DNA from: Microbacterium sp. MYb66
GTDB lineage: Bacteria; Actinomycetota; Actinomycetes; Actinomycetales; Microbacteriaceae
Length of the DNA: 64,000 nt
Reading direction: 5' to 3'
Assembly: GCF_002979435.1 (NCBI RefSeq)
Contig: NZ_PCOV01000002.1
Coordinates: 372,001-436,000, forward strand
Shown here: piece by piece, positions 8,137 through 16,503 of the stretch
Position numbering within the stretch: position 1 is the first letter of the stretch
How the letters are laid out: every line of letters starts with the position of its first letter
Position numbers and translations under genes: made by a program
The notes under the pieces: generated by a model
The model's input: only the letters and a program-made list of their open reading frames with translations
Databases searched by the model: none
Told to the model about the DNA's origin: nothing

Positions 8137-8784
8137 ATGTTCAGCGCCGAGACCCTCGCGACCTTCGTGGTCGCGGCCTTCATCATGGTCGCGATCCCCG
8201 GCCCGACCGTGCTGTTCACGATCGGGCGCGCGATGGCTCTGGGCCGTATGGGCGGGTTCCTCAGCATCCTCGGCACCGCCGTCGGTTCGATCGTCCTGGT
8301 CGTGGCGGTCGCGCTCGGCGTCGGCACGGTCATCGCCCAGTCCGTCGTGCTGTTCACGATCGTGAAGGTACTGGGAGCCGGGTACCTGATCTTCCTCGGC
8401 ATCCAGGCCATCCGACATCGGAAGGATGCCGCCCGCGCCATCGCCGCCCCGCCGGTGAGGCGCTCCGGACCGCGCCTGCTGATCGAGGGTTTCGTCGTCG
8501 GCGTCACGAATCCGAAGTCGATCGCCTTCTTCCTCGCGATCCTGCCGCAGTTCGTCGACCTGCACGCCGGGTCGGTGGCGCTCCAGCTCTTCGTTCTGGG
8601 CGCCATCGTCGTGACGATCGGCGTCGCCTGCGATGCCGTGTGGGTTCTGCTCGCGAGCGCCGCCCGCGACTGGTTCGGCCGATCTCCGCGCCGCCTCGAG
8701 GGGATGGGCGCGACGGGCGGGGCGCTGATGATCGGGCTCGGAGCATTCCTTCTGGTGTGGAGCGAGAAGCCCGCGACGACGTGA
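8137..8784 (+). CDS. LysE/RhtB-family amino-acid exporter
   Basis: The 215-residue membrane protein has six predicted helices. The LysE-family signatures are AIPGPTVLFTIGRAMALGR near the N-terminus and GVTNPKSIAFFLAILPQF in the middle. Members export amino acids or related solutes by proton antiport; the substrate is not predictable. The gene looks leaderless: TAGGCT (8125-8130) is followed by six bases and then the ATG. No operon partner is evident. Confidence 0.92.
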   Translation: MFSAETLATFVVAAFIMVAIPGPTVLFTIGRAMALGRMGGFLSILGTAVGSIVLVVAVALGVGTVIAQSVVLFTIVKVLGAGYLIFLGIQAIRHRKDAARAIAAPPVRRSGPRLLIEGFVVGVTNPKSIAFFLAILPQFVDLHAGSVALQLFVLGAIVVTIGVACDAVWVLLASAARDWFGRSPRRLEGMGATGGALMIGLGAFLLVWSEKPATT

Positions 8785-8808
8785 CCGCCTGACCGCGCCT
8801 CGCACCGT

Positions 8809-9609
8809 TCACATGCGTGCGAAGCGCGCCCGAGCGATGCAGAAGACGCCGTAGACCGCGAAGCCCGCGCCGACCGCACCGAGGACGAGACCGCCCAGCG
8901 GCAGCTCCAGAAGGCTGTGCAGCGCGGCATCCAGTCCTGCCCCCTTCTCCGGGTCCTGCGTCACCGCAGCCACCACGAAGAGCACACCGGTCACCGCCAC
9001 CGCGATGCCCTTGCCGAGGTACCCGATCACGCCGAGCGTCACGATGCCGCCGCGTGCGACGCCCGAGGGCAGATCGAGCAGCTTCTCAAAGCCGCGTGTG
9101 AAGCCGCCGACGACGAATCCCACGCCGACGCCGACCACGGAGAGGCCGATGACGACGAGAATCGCGACGCCGCCGGGAGCCGCGAGCACGACGGCGCTCA
9201 ACGTCTTCGATGCCTCCTCGGACTCGGCGTCGCCGCCCAGGGCGTAGATCAGGGCCATACCCGCGACCACGAGGTAGGCGAGCGCGATGCCGAACAGCTT
9301 GACGCGCTGACCCCACTTCTTCGTCTCCGCGGGGTCGGCGGCGAGGAACGCACTCGCGATCTGCCACACGGCCAGCGCGATCAGACCGGCGGCGACGAGC
9401 ACGAGCAGCAGCCCTCCGACGGGATTCTGTCGGAGCTGCTCCATCGCGCCGTCCTGATCGGCATCGCCGGAGGCGCCGGCCGCGATGGAGATCGCGATCG
9501 ACCCGATGATGACGTGGATCAGGCCGAGAACGACGAAACCGACGCGGGCGACCCGACGGAAGGCCGACGATCTCTGGGCGACGCGTGCGGCGTGCTTGAC
9601 CGTGTTCAT
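8809..9609 (-). CDS. DUF1206 membrane protein
   Basis: A 266-residue protein made of three repeats of about 70-80 residues, each with two hydrophobic helices. This is the DUF1206 layout: RVGFVVLGLIHVIIG, then KLFGIALAYLVVAGMALIYA, then TLGVIGYLGKGIAVAVTG. The N-terminus is basic and probably cytoplasmic. No function is established for the family. A -10-like TACGCT lies eight bases before the ATG, so the mRNA may be nearly leaderless. It is convergent with the LysE gene. Confidence 0.9.
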   Translation of the reverse strand: MNTVKHAARVAQRSSAFRRVARVGFVVLGLIHVIIGSIAISIAAGASGDADQDGAMEQLRQNPVGGLLLVLVAAGLIALAVWQIASAFLAADPAETKKWGQRVKLFGIALAYLVVAGMALIYALGGDAESEEASKTLSAVVLAAPGGVAILVVIGLSVVGVGVGFVVGGFTRGFEKLLDLPSGVARGGIVTLGVIGYLGKGIAVAVTGVLFVVAAVTQDPEKGAGLDAALHSLLELPLGGLVLGAVGAGFAVYGVFCIARARFARM

Positions 9610-9673
9610 ATCGATGAAGCGTATCCGTCTCGCCGGAACGCGCAGAGGGGCTTGATTTCCCGGCGTCCGCCGG

Positions 9674-10309
9674 TCAGGCGCGCGGCGCGACCGGCTGACG
9701 GAGGATGGTGCGCAGCTTCGACGGGTCGGTGCGTCGCATGTCGCTCAGGTAGATCTCGTGGTGCAGGCCCCGCATCTGGAGTCCGTGCTCGGGGATGAAG
9801 CGGTGGTGCAGGTCGTCGAGCACCGGTCCTTCCTCGTCGAAGGGACCGACATGCAGCGTCTGCACGCAGGTGCCCTCGTCGAGGGTCTCCAGCCGCACGG
9901 CGTCCAGGGACGGAATCGGCTCCTTCTTCTTCGCCGCCTTCTGCGCGACGATCTCCACGGCCTCGGTGAACATCGGCGCGGTGACGTGGTCGCCGACCAT
10001 GATCATCATCGTCCACAGCCAGGCCGACTTGTCGCGCCGCGAGGTGAAGGACTCCATGTCGGGCGCATGCCAGAGACCTTCGAGCGGCATCACCACGGTG
10101 TCGATGCCGAGGTCTTTCCGGCTCGCGAACTTCAGCGCGTAGGCCACCGGGAACAGCGCCGAGACGGCATCCCGGTAGGCAGGAGAGGTGTTCGGGTCTC
10201 CCTCGCCGTCGATCATCAGATACGGCATCGGCGGCACCTCGAGGATGCGGAACTCGCCCCGCTTCGCCCGGTACGCGCCGAGTGTCTTCTTGGGGTCGAT
10301 CGCCGCCAT
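9674..10309 (-). CDS. GyrI-like small-molecule-binding domain protein
   Basis: A 211-residue stand-alone GyrI-like protein. The conserved start of this fold is visible (LEVPPMPYLMIDGEGDPN and then YRDAVSALFPVAYALKF), as is the closing GLHHEIYLSDMRRT. GyrI-like domains bind hydrophobic small molecules, and some hydrolyse them. The start follows the Shine-Dalgarno GGGAGGCACGTC. The next gene upstream (10400-11266) is an AraC regulator carrying the same kind of domain, 90 bases away on the same strand, so the two may be cotranscribed. Confidence 0.82.
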   Translation of the reverse strand: MAAIDPKKTLGAYRAKRGEFRILEVPPMPYLMIDGEGDPNTSPAYRDAVSALFPVAYALKFASRKDLGIDTVVMPLEGLWHAPDMESFTSRRDKSAWLWTMMIMVGDHVTAPMFTEAVEIVAQKAAKKKEPIPSLDAVRLETLDEGTCVQTLHVGPFDEEGPVLDDLHHRFIPEHGLQMRGLHHEIYLSDMRRTDPSKLRTILRQPVAPRA

Positions 10310-10399
10310 GACGTGCCTCCCTGGATCGTGGCCCCAGTGTCGCATGGAGTGCGGACATCGGTCCGGCCGCCGGATGCGCCGGCCGGACCGATGAGAGCC

Positions 10400-11266
10400 T
10401 CAGCCCTGCTCGACGGGCAGCCAGAGCTCGCACGACGCGAAGTCGCCCGTGAACTCGAGGTAGCGCACGATGGAGGGTCCGGGCCGCAACCGCCAGGGGT
10501 TCGACGGGAACCACTCCGTCGCCGTGGCCGCCCACAGGTTCTGCAGCGTCGCGGGGAACGGACCGCGGGCGGCGAAGACCGCCCACGCCCCGTCGTCCAG
10601 CCGGAGCGCGTCGAGACCGTCGGGCACCGGGGTCCCGGCCTGCAGCGCGACACCGTGCAGGTAGGTGAGGAGGCTGCCCTCCGGGGCATCGGGCTCGACA
10701 TCCGCCGTGACAGCGAGGATGCCCGACGGCTCGGCATCGCCGAGTTCCTTGAGTCGCACATGCTCCTCCGGCGGGATCGCAGCGATGTGGGCCTGGATGT
10801 GCGGGTTGACGCCCTCGTGGATCAGCGGCACCTCAGCGGCGTGGCCGACGAGGACGAGTGCGGGCAGGTGGGTGATGGTGACATCCATCGGGGTGCTCCC
10901 TTCGACGCTCAGGCGGAACCGGAGCGTGGGTTGTGTACGGAGAGGACCGCCTTCTCGGCGCGCATCGGCCGGGCTCAGTCCGTGCACGGCACGGAATGCG
11001 CGAGCGAACGCTTCGACCGAACCGTACCCGTGGCGCACGGCCACATCGAGCAGGTTCGAGGCACCCGCGGCGAGCTCGGCTCCCGCGAGCGTCATCCGAC
11101 GACGCCGCACGTATTCCGAAAGCGGCATCCCCGCCAGCGCCGAGAACATCCGGCGCAGGTGATACTCGGTGGTGCCGCGCTCGCGTGCGAACCCGGCGAC
11201 GTCGATCTCCTCCGTGGAGTCGGTGGCGTCGACCAGGTCGACCAGGGCGTTGAGCGTGCCGATCAT
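10400..11266 (-). CDS. AraC-family regulator with C-terminal GyrI-like effector domain
   Basis: The 288-residue protein carries a double helix-turn-helix AraC domain in residues 1 to about 105 (TTEYHLRRMFSALAGMPLSE, VRRRRMTLAGAEL, and the second helix pair around HGYGSVEAFARAFR). A GyrI-like ligand-binding domain follows from about residue 115 to the end. This order, DNA-binding first, is that of Rob/BmrR-like drug-responsive regulators. The ATG at 11266 has a near-perfect Shine-Dalgarno (AAAGGAGGATCTC). A seven-codon upstream start in the same frame would include that site and was rejected. Multidrug or lipid sensing is inferred. Confidence 0.87.
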   Translation of the reverse strand: MIGTLNALVDLVDATDSTEEIDVAGFARERGTTEYHLRRMFSALAGMPLSEYVRRRRMTLAGAELAAGASNLLDVAVRHGYGSVEAFARAFRAVHGLSPADARREGGPLRTQPTLRFRLSVEGSTPMDVTITHLPALVLVGHAAEVPLIHEGVNPHIQAHIAAIPPEEHVRLKELGDAEPSGILAVTADVEPDAPEGSLLTYLHGVALQAGTPVPDGLDALRLDDGAWAVFAARGPFPATLQNLWAATATEWFPSNPWRLRPGPSIVRYLEFTGDFASCELWLPVEQG

Positions 11267-11459
11267 GAGATCCTCCTTTCCCACCATCGTGTCCGCCCCC
11301 CGCGGCGGGCACCCGATCATTCTGGCCGGATGCGATCGATCAGACGGATGCGATCGGTCGGACGGCGGCCGGCATTCGCGCTGCAGATCTCGCGTCGACG
11401 GAGCAGAGCGTCGCCCCGGGCCCGGACGAGTGGCCGGCGCGACCTCCGACACGACGAAA

Positions 11460-11493
11460 GAACCCCCGGCGGGCTTTCGCCTGACGGGGGTTC
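11460..11493 (-). terminator. Terminator after tRNA-Ser(GCT)
   Basis: Nine-base arms (11460-11468 and 11485-11493) flank a GC-rich loop that can extend the stem. On the minus strand the hairpin is followed by TTTC. It lies 17 bases past the tRNA 3' end and resembles the one after tRNA-Arg. Confidence 0.8.
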
Positions 11494-11510
11494 CAATGTC
11501 TGAGACTCTG

Positions 11511-11599
11511 CGGAGACGAGGGGATTTGAACCCCTGGTCCCCGTGAGGGGACTCCACCTTAGCAGGGTGGTGCACTCGGCCGGACTATGCGACGTCTCC
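11511..11599 (-). tRNA. tRNA-Ser (anticodon GCT)
   Basis: An 89-base class II tRNA with the long variable arm expected for serine. The acceptor is GGAGACG/CGTCTCC, the anticodon stem CCACC/GGTGG encloses CTGCTAA (anticodon GCT), the variable arm is a CCCCTCACGGGG hairpin, the T arm is GGGGTTCAAATCCCC, and the discriminator is G. CCA is not encoded. Confidence 0.96.
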
Positions 11600-11785
11600 A
11601 GGCATCCGACCCGAAAGCACGGATGCACCTAGCCATCATAACGGGTCGGGCGAGCGGTGACGAACCAGCGCCCAGGACCCTCTTCTGACCGACGCGCACC
11701 GCGGCTGGCAGGCGATGCGGACCGACGCTGGGATACTGACCGCACATCGCGGGCTTCGCCCGTCCAGCGCGGAAGAGGAGCGAGC

Positions 11786-12496
11786 ATGCCCGGGACAGAG
11801 ACGGCGACTCCGGAGCACGCGGCTCCCTCATCCGGCCGCCGGTGGGACGATCACGGCATCGGCTACGCGATCGTCCTCGGGCTGCTCATCGTCTCGTACG
11901 GCCTGTGCGCCATCCAGCCGAGCACCGACCCGAGCCCATGGGCTTTCCTCGCCATGCTCGCCACCGTCGCGATCGTGTTCCACGTGACCAGGGCCCGGCG
12001 CCTGGTCCAGCGCGTGTCCTGGGTCGTGCTCTCGGTCGCGGGAGCGGCTGCCGTCATCGCGACGGCGTTCGGCGTCGACGGCCCGGTGCTGGCCATCCCG
12101 CTCTCCGCGGCCTCGATGATCGCCCTGCTGGTCGCGCCCTGGGCGATCATCGCTCATCAGGTCACCCGGCGCGGCCTGGATCTGGAGGCGCTGCTGGCGG
12201 CGGCGACCGCCTACATCCTCGTCGGGATGTTCTTCGCGTTCGTGTACAACCTGATCTCCCAGATCTCTCCGTCACCGATGTTCGGCGAAGAGAGCCTCGA
12301 CTCGCTCGGCAACCAGCTGTTCTTCTCGTTCACGGCGCTGACCACGACCGGCTACGGCAACCTGGTGCCGGTCGGCGCCGGCGGTCAGGCGATCGCCATC
12401 GCGGAGGGGATCACCGGCCAGCTCTTCCTGATCACCGCGGTCGCCCGCATCATGCGGGGCGCGAGCGCGAAGCGGAGCACACCCACCGCTGCCTGA
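11786..12496 (+). CDS. Six-helix ion channel with TGYG selectivity filter (first copy)
   Basis: The 236-residue membrane protein has about six hydrophobic helices. A pore loop with LTTTGYGNLVP lies between the last two; TGYG is the potassium-channel selectivity filter. The fourth helix lacks the regularly spaced arginines of a voltage sensor, and there is no RCK or cyclic-nucleotide domain, so gating is unknown. The start follows GGAAGAGGAGCGAGC. A paralogue (14144-14869), strongly alike through the whole membrane part, lies two genes downstream. Confidence 0.85.
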   Translation: MPGTETATPEHAAPSSGRRWDDHGIGYAIVLGLLIVSYGLCAIQPSTDPSPWAFLAMLATVAIVFHVTRARRLVQRVSWVVLSVAGAAAVIATAFGVDGPVLAIPLSAASMIALLVAPWAIIAHQVTRRGLDLEALLAAATAYILVGMFFAFVYNLISQISPSPMFGEESLDSLGNQLFFSFTALTTTGYGNLVPVGAGGQAIAIAEGITGQLFLITAVARIMRGASAKRSTPTAA

Positions 12497-12677
12497 ACGG
12501 CCGGGGCGCGGTGTTCGGGCCGCCCGTCGGACACCTCGCCCGAAAAGGGTGACGCCCCTCCCGCGATCTCGCCGCGAACTGTCACGATGAGCGGTGCGAC
12601 GCCGCCCGCACCCGGCCCGGAGACCCCTCCGGCCCTCCGGCTCCCGCGCCGTCGACGGACGGGAGTGCGAGGTCGAC

Positions 12678-14147
12678 ATGGCGGGACACGGATTCCCAGA
12701 CGAGAGAGATGAGCTCGCAGCTCCGGATGCCGTCGCGCCGGAGTTCGTCACCCGGCGAAGCCGCGGCCGGGACGCCCGCGTCCGGGCACCCCGATCGCGG
12801 CAGGGTCCATGGCGCCCCGGCGCGCATCGCGCCGACCCGGTGACGCTCCTGGAGGGGCAGGCCGCCACTCGGGACCGCGACATCGTGCCCCTGCGATACG
12901 AGCGGATGTCGACCTCGCCGTTCGCGTTCTTCCGCGGAGCGGCGCTGCTCATGGCGTCGGACCTCGCGACCGCACCGCACACCGGCGTCACGGTGCAGTT
13001 GTGCGGCGACGCCCACCTGTCGAACTTCGGCCTGTTCGGCACCCCGGAGCGTCGGCTGATCTTCGACATGAACGACTTCGACGAGACGTTCCCCGGCCCG
13101 TTCGAATGGGACCTGAAACGCCTCGCGACGAGTTTCGCGGTGGCCGGGCGGCATCGCGGCTTCTCCGAGGACGAGATCGACACCAGCGTCCGCGCATCGG
13201 TCGCCGGGTACCGCAGCGCCATGCGGCATGCAGCGGATGCCCACGTCCTGGACGCCTGGTACGACCGCTTCGACGCCGAGGACGCGCGTCGGCGGATCCG
13301 CGCAGAACGGGATCGGCGGCGGGCCGACGACGACACGGTCGCGCGGCTGGACGCCGTCGTGAAGAAAGCCCGCAAGCGCGACCGGATGCGGTCGTTCGCG
13401 AAGCTCGTCGAGATCGTCGACGGGCAGTTGCGGATCATCGCGAATCCCCCGCTGGTCACCCCGGTCGAAGACCTTCTGCCGGAGCCCGGCCTGCTGCGGG
13501 ACGAGGTGAGCATCATGCGCGAGCTCCTCTCCGCCTACCGGACCACACTGCGCGAGGAACGGCATCCGCTCTCCGAGTACCGGTATCGGCACATGGCCAG
13601 GACGGTCGGCGGGATCGGCAGCGTCGGCACGCGCGCCTGGGTCATCCTCCTGAGCGGTCGAGATGACAGCGACCCCCTGCTGCTGCAGGCGAAGACCGCC
13701 CAGCCGTCTGTCTTCGAACGATTCCTCGGCGCGGGCTCGCACCGCAGCGAGGGGGAGCGCGTCGTGCGGGGGCAGCGGATGATGCAGGCAGCCAGCGACA
13801 TCTTCCTGGGCTGGCATCAGGTGACCGGCGCCGACGGTGTCACACGCGACTTCTACGTGCGCCAACTCCATGATTGGAAAGGTGGTATCGACCCGGACAC
13901 GATGACGCCCCGGGGTGCCGCCCTCTACGCGCGTATCTGCGGGGAGACGCTCGCCCGCGGCCACGCCCGTAGCGGGGATCGTGTCGAGATCGCCGGCTAT
14001 CTCGGTCGAGGCCGTGCGTTCGAGGAGGCGATCTGCGCCTTCGCCGACACGTACGCCGAGCAGAACGAGCAGGACTTCGCGACCTTCCGGGCCGCGCTCG
14101 CGGGTGGCCGGCTGCCGACCATGAGCTCCGGGGAGCGGGAGACGTGA
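12678..14147 (+). CDS. DUF2252 protein, kinase-like fold
   Basis: The 489-residue protein matches DUF2252. It has CGDAHLSNFG (Cys109 to Gly118) and then DMNDFDET (Asp133, Asp135), followed by FEWDLKRLATSFA. The pair of motifs parallels the catalytic loop (HxDxxxxN) and metal-binding Asp of aminoglycoside-phosphotransferase-like kinases, which suggests a phosphotransferase fold. No substrate is established for the family. The ATG at 12678 follows GCGAGGTCGAC; the frame upstream of it lacks family sequence. The stop overlaps the GTG of the next channel gene (GTGA), so the genes are coupled. It is 181 bases after the first channel gene. Confidence 0.88.
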   Translation: MAGHGFPDERDELAAPDAVAPEFVTRRSRGRDARVRAPRSRQGPWRPGAHRADPVTLLEGQAATRDRDIVPLRYERMSTSPFAFFRGAALLMASDLATAPHTGVTVQLCGDAHLSNFGLFGTPERRLIFDMNDFDETFPGPFEWDLKRLATSFAVAGRHRGFSEDEIDTSVRASVAGYRSAMRHAADAHVLDAWYDRFDAEDARRRIRAERDRRRADDDTVARLDAVVKKARKRDRMRSFAKLVEIVDGQLRIIANPPLVTPVEDLLPEPGLLRDEVSIMRELLSAYRTTLREERHPLSEYRYRHMARTVGGIGSVGTRAWVILLSGRDDSDPLLLQAKTAQPSVFERFLGAGSHRSEGERVVRGQRMMQAASDIFLGWHQVTGADGVTRDFYVRQLHDWKGGIDPDTMTPRGAALYARICGETLARGHARSGDRVEIAGYLGRGRAFEEAICAFADTYAEQNEQDFATFRAALAGGRLPTMSSGERET

Positions 14148-14869
14148 GCCAGGAGTCCGCAGGCCATGCGACGACGACGAACCACGCCCGCTCCTCCCCT
14201 GCACTCCTCGGCGGGGTGTCCGGGTACGCGATCATCCTCGCTCTGCTCGTCGTCTCCTACGGGCTGTGCGCCGCGCAACGCGAGACGAACCCGAGTCCCT
14301 GGGCATTCCTGGTGATCCTCGTGACCGTCGCCGTCGTGTTCCGAGTCACGGGGGCCCCGGCGATGGTCCAGCACGTGGCATGGGTGATCCTGTCCGTCGC
14401 CGGCATCGCCACGATCGTCGCGGCGCTCCTCGGCGCGAGCGGCCACGTGCTCGACATCCTCTTCTCCGCGGCATCGATGACGGCCCTTCTCGCCGCGCCC
14501 GTCGCCATCATCGGCCATCAGGTGAAGCGCCGGGGCCTCAATCTCGAGGCCCTGCTCGCGGCCGTCACCGCCTATGTGCTCGTCGGCCTGTTCTTCACCT
14601 TCGTCTTCAACCTGATCTCCCTCGTCGTGCCCGAGCCGATGTTCGACGGCCCCGACGGCGACTCACTCGCCAACCAGCTCTTCTTCTCGTTCACCACGCT
14701 CACGACGACGGGCTACGGCAACCTCGTCCCGGTGGATGCGATCCCGCAGGCGGTCGCGGTCGCGGAGGCGATCACAGGCCAGCTGTTCCTCATCACCGCC
14801 GTCGCCCGCATCATGCGCGGCGCCGGCCCCGCCGCCGCTCCGGCTGCGTCACCGAAGGAGTCATCGTGA
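14144..14869 (+). CDS. Six-helix ion channel with TGYG selectivity filter (second copy)
   Basis: A 241-residue paralogue of the protein at 11786-12496, with the same order of helices and the identical filter stretch TTTGYGNLVPV. SYGLCA in the first helix and ITGQLFLITAVARIMRG at the end are shared with it almost unchanged. The GTG start overlaps the DUF2252 stop, and its own stop overlaps the GTG of the MFS gene, so three genes are joined by GTGA overlaps. Two different subunits in one operon could assemble together or serve different conditions; the sequence does not decide this. Confidence 0.85.
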   Translation: MSQESAGHATTTNHARSSPALLGGVSGYAIILALLVVSYGLCAAQRETNPSPWAFLVILVTVAVVFRVTGAPAMVQHVAWVILSVAGIATIVAALLGASGHVLDILFSAASMTALLAAPVAIIGHQVKRRGLNLEALLAAVTAYVLVGLFFTFVFNLISLVVPEPMFDGPDGDSLANQLFFSFTTLTTTGYGNLVPVDAIPQAVAVAEAITGQLFLITAVARIMRGAGPAAAPAASPKESS

Positions 14870-16482
14870 AGAGATGGGGCGTCATCGCCGTCCTCGGGTC
14901 CGCCCAGTTCGTGATGGTGCTGGACGGCACCGTGATGAACGTGTCGATCTCGACGGTGGTCTCCGATCTCGACACCACTGTCGCCGCGATGCAGGGCGCG
15001 ATCACGTTCTACACCCTCACCATGGCGGCGTTCATGCTGCTGGGCGCGAAGCTCGGCGATGTCTGGGGGCGCCGCAGGGCCTTCGTGATCGGATCATGCG
15101 TGTACGCCGCCGGCTCGCTGATCACAGCTCTGAGTCCCGATGTGCGCTTCCTCTTCCTGGGCTGGTCGGTCATCGAGGGCCTCGGTGCCGTTCTCGTCAT
15201 CCCGGCCATCGCCGCCCTCGTCGCGGACAACTATCGCGGCCGCGAGCGCATCACCGCCTTCGCCATCATCGGCGCGGTCTCCGGCGCGGCGGTCGCGGCG
15301 GGACCGCTGATCGGCGGCTTCGTCACGACCTACTTCGACTGGCGCTACGTGTTCGTCGCCGAGGTCTTCATCATGATCGGCGTGGTGCTGTGCGCGCGGA
15401 TCATCACGGATCCGACGCCGAGGCAGAGCGTGCGCATCGACGTCGTCAGCGTCGCACTCTCGTCGGTCGGACTCGTGTCGGTGGTGTTCGGGATGCTGCA
15501 GAGCAAGACCTGGGGATGGGTCCTGCCGTTGAATCCGCCGGAGATCGGCGGGGTCGTCATCGCACCGCTCGGCATCTCCCCCGCCGCCTGGTTCATGGTC
15601 CTCGGAGTCGTGCTCCTCGCCCTGTTCCTCTCTCGGCAGCGTGTCCTCGAACGCCTGGATCGTTCGCCGCTCGTGCATGTCGGCATGTTCTCCATCTCCT
15701 CCCTCCGCAGCGGACTGTCGGTGCTCGGAGCGCAGTACGCGGTGACCGCCGGCCTGTTCTTCATGGTGCCGGTGTACCTGCAGATGACGCTCGGCCTCGA
15801 CGCGCTGGAGACCGGCATCCGAATCTTCCCGCTGTCCATCGCCCTCGTGCTGTTCTCGATCGTCGGCACCCGGCTTTCGCGCCGCTTCTCCCCGCGGACC
15901 ATCGTGCGGATCGGCCAGCTGATCCTCGTCGGCAGCGCCGTGATCCTGCTCGGCTCCGCCACCAGTGACCTGCGCAGCGGGCTCTTCGCCGCCGGGATGT
16001 TCCTCGCCGGGTCGGCCCTCGGTCTGCTCGCCTCTCAGCTCGGGAACGTGAACATGTCGAGCGTGACGGAGAAGGAGACGAGCGAGGTCGGCGGTCTGCA
16101 GGGGGTCTTCCAGAACCTCGGCTCATCGCTGGGGACGGCGCTCATCGGCTCGATCCTCATCGGCGCCCTGTCCACGTCGTTCGCGTCGGCTGTCGCGGCG
16201 AGCGATCTGCCCGACGCCACGAAGACGGCGGTGGCCAGCGCCACCGAACACGGAGTCACCATCGTGCCGGCAGCCGACGTGGTCGCGATCGCGGAGGATG
16301 CCGGTTTGGAAGACGCCGACGCCGACGCCCTCTCGGCGATCTACCGCGACTCGCAGCTGTCGTCCCTGCGCATCGCATTCTTCGGACTGATCCTCATCAG
16401 CCTGCTGTCCCTCTTCTTCTCGAAGGGGATACCGAGCGCGAACGAGATGCGCAGACGGCACAGCGAGACGACCACGACCTGA
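14866..16482 (+). CDS. MFS transporter, DHA2 (14-helix) drug exporter-like
   Basis: The 538-residue membrane protein starts with AQFVMVLDGTVMNVSI, the motif C-like opening of DHA2 drug:H+ antiporters. It has the motif A GAKLGDVWGRRRAF between helices 2 and 3, and GPLIGGFVTTYFDWRYVF in helix 5. Hydrophobicity supports 14 helices with a long extracytoplasmic loop before the last one. The GTG start has GGAG seven bases upstream and overlaps the preceding stop. The substrate is unknown. Its coupling to the ion-channel/DUF2252 genes is unusual. Confidence 0.88.
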   Translation: MKRWGVIAVLGSAQFVMVLDGTVMNVSISTVVSDLDTTVAAMQGAITFYTLTMAAFMLLGAKLGDVWGRRRAFVIGSCVYAAGSLITALSPDVRFLFLGWSVIEGLGAVLVIPAIAALVADNYRGRERITAFAIIGAVSGAAVAAGPLIGGFVTTYFDWRYVFVAEVFIMIGVVLCARIITDPTPRQSVRIDVVSVALSSVGLVSVVFGMLQSKTWGWVLPLNPPEIGGVVIAPLGISPAAWFMVLGVVLLALFLSRQRVLERLDRSPLVHVGMFSISSLRSGLSVLGAQYAVTAGLFFMVPVYLQMTLGLDALETGIRIFPLSIALVLFSIVGTRLSRRFSPRTIVRIGQLILVGSAVILLGSATSDLRSGLFAAGMFLAGSALGLLASQLGNVNMSSVTEKETSEVGGLQGVFQNLGSSLGTALIGSILIGALSTSFASAVAASDLPDATKTAVASATEHGVTIVPAADVVAIAEDAGLEDADADALSAIYRDSQLSSLRIAFFGLILISLLSLFFSKGIPSANEMRRRHSETTTT

Positions 16483-16503
16483 TGACAGCGTCCGGTCGAG
16501 AGC

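Noticed and set aside
11511..11599. tRNA-Ser(GCT) as an integration site of a mobile element
   Set aside because: No integrase, no repeated tRNA end and no foreign-looking genes lie next to it.
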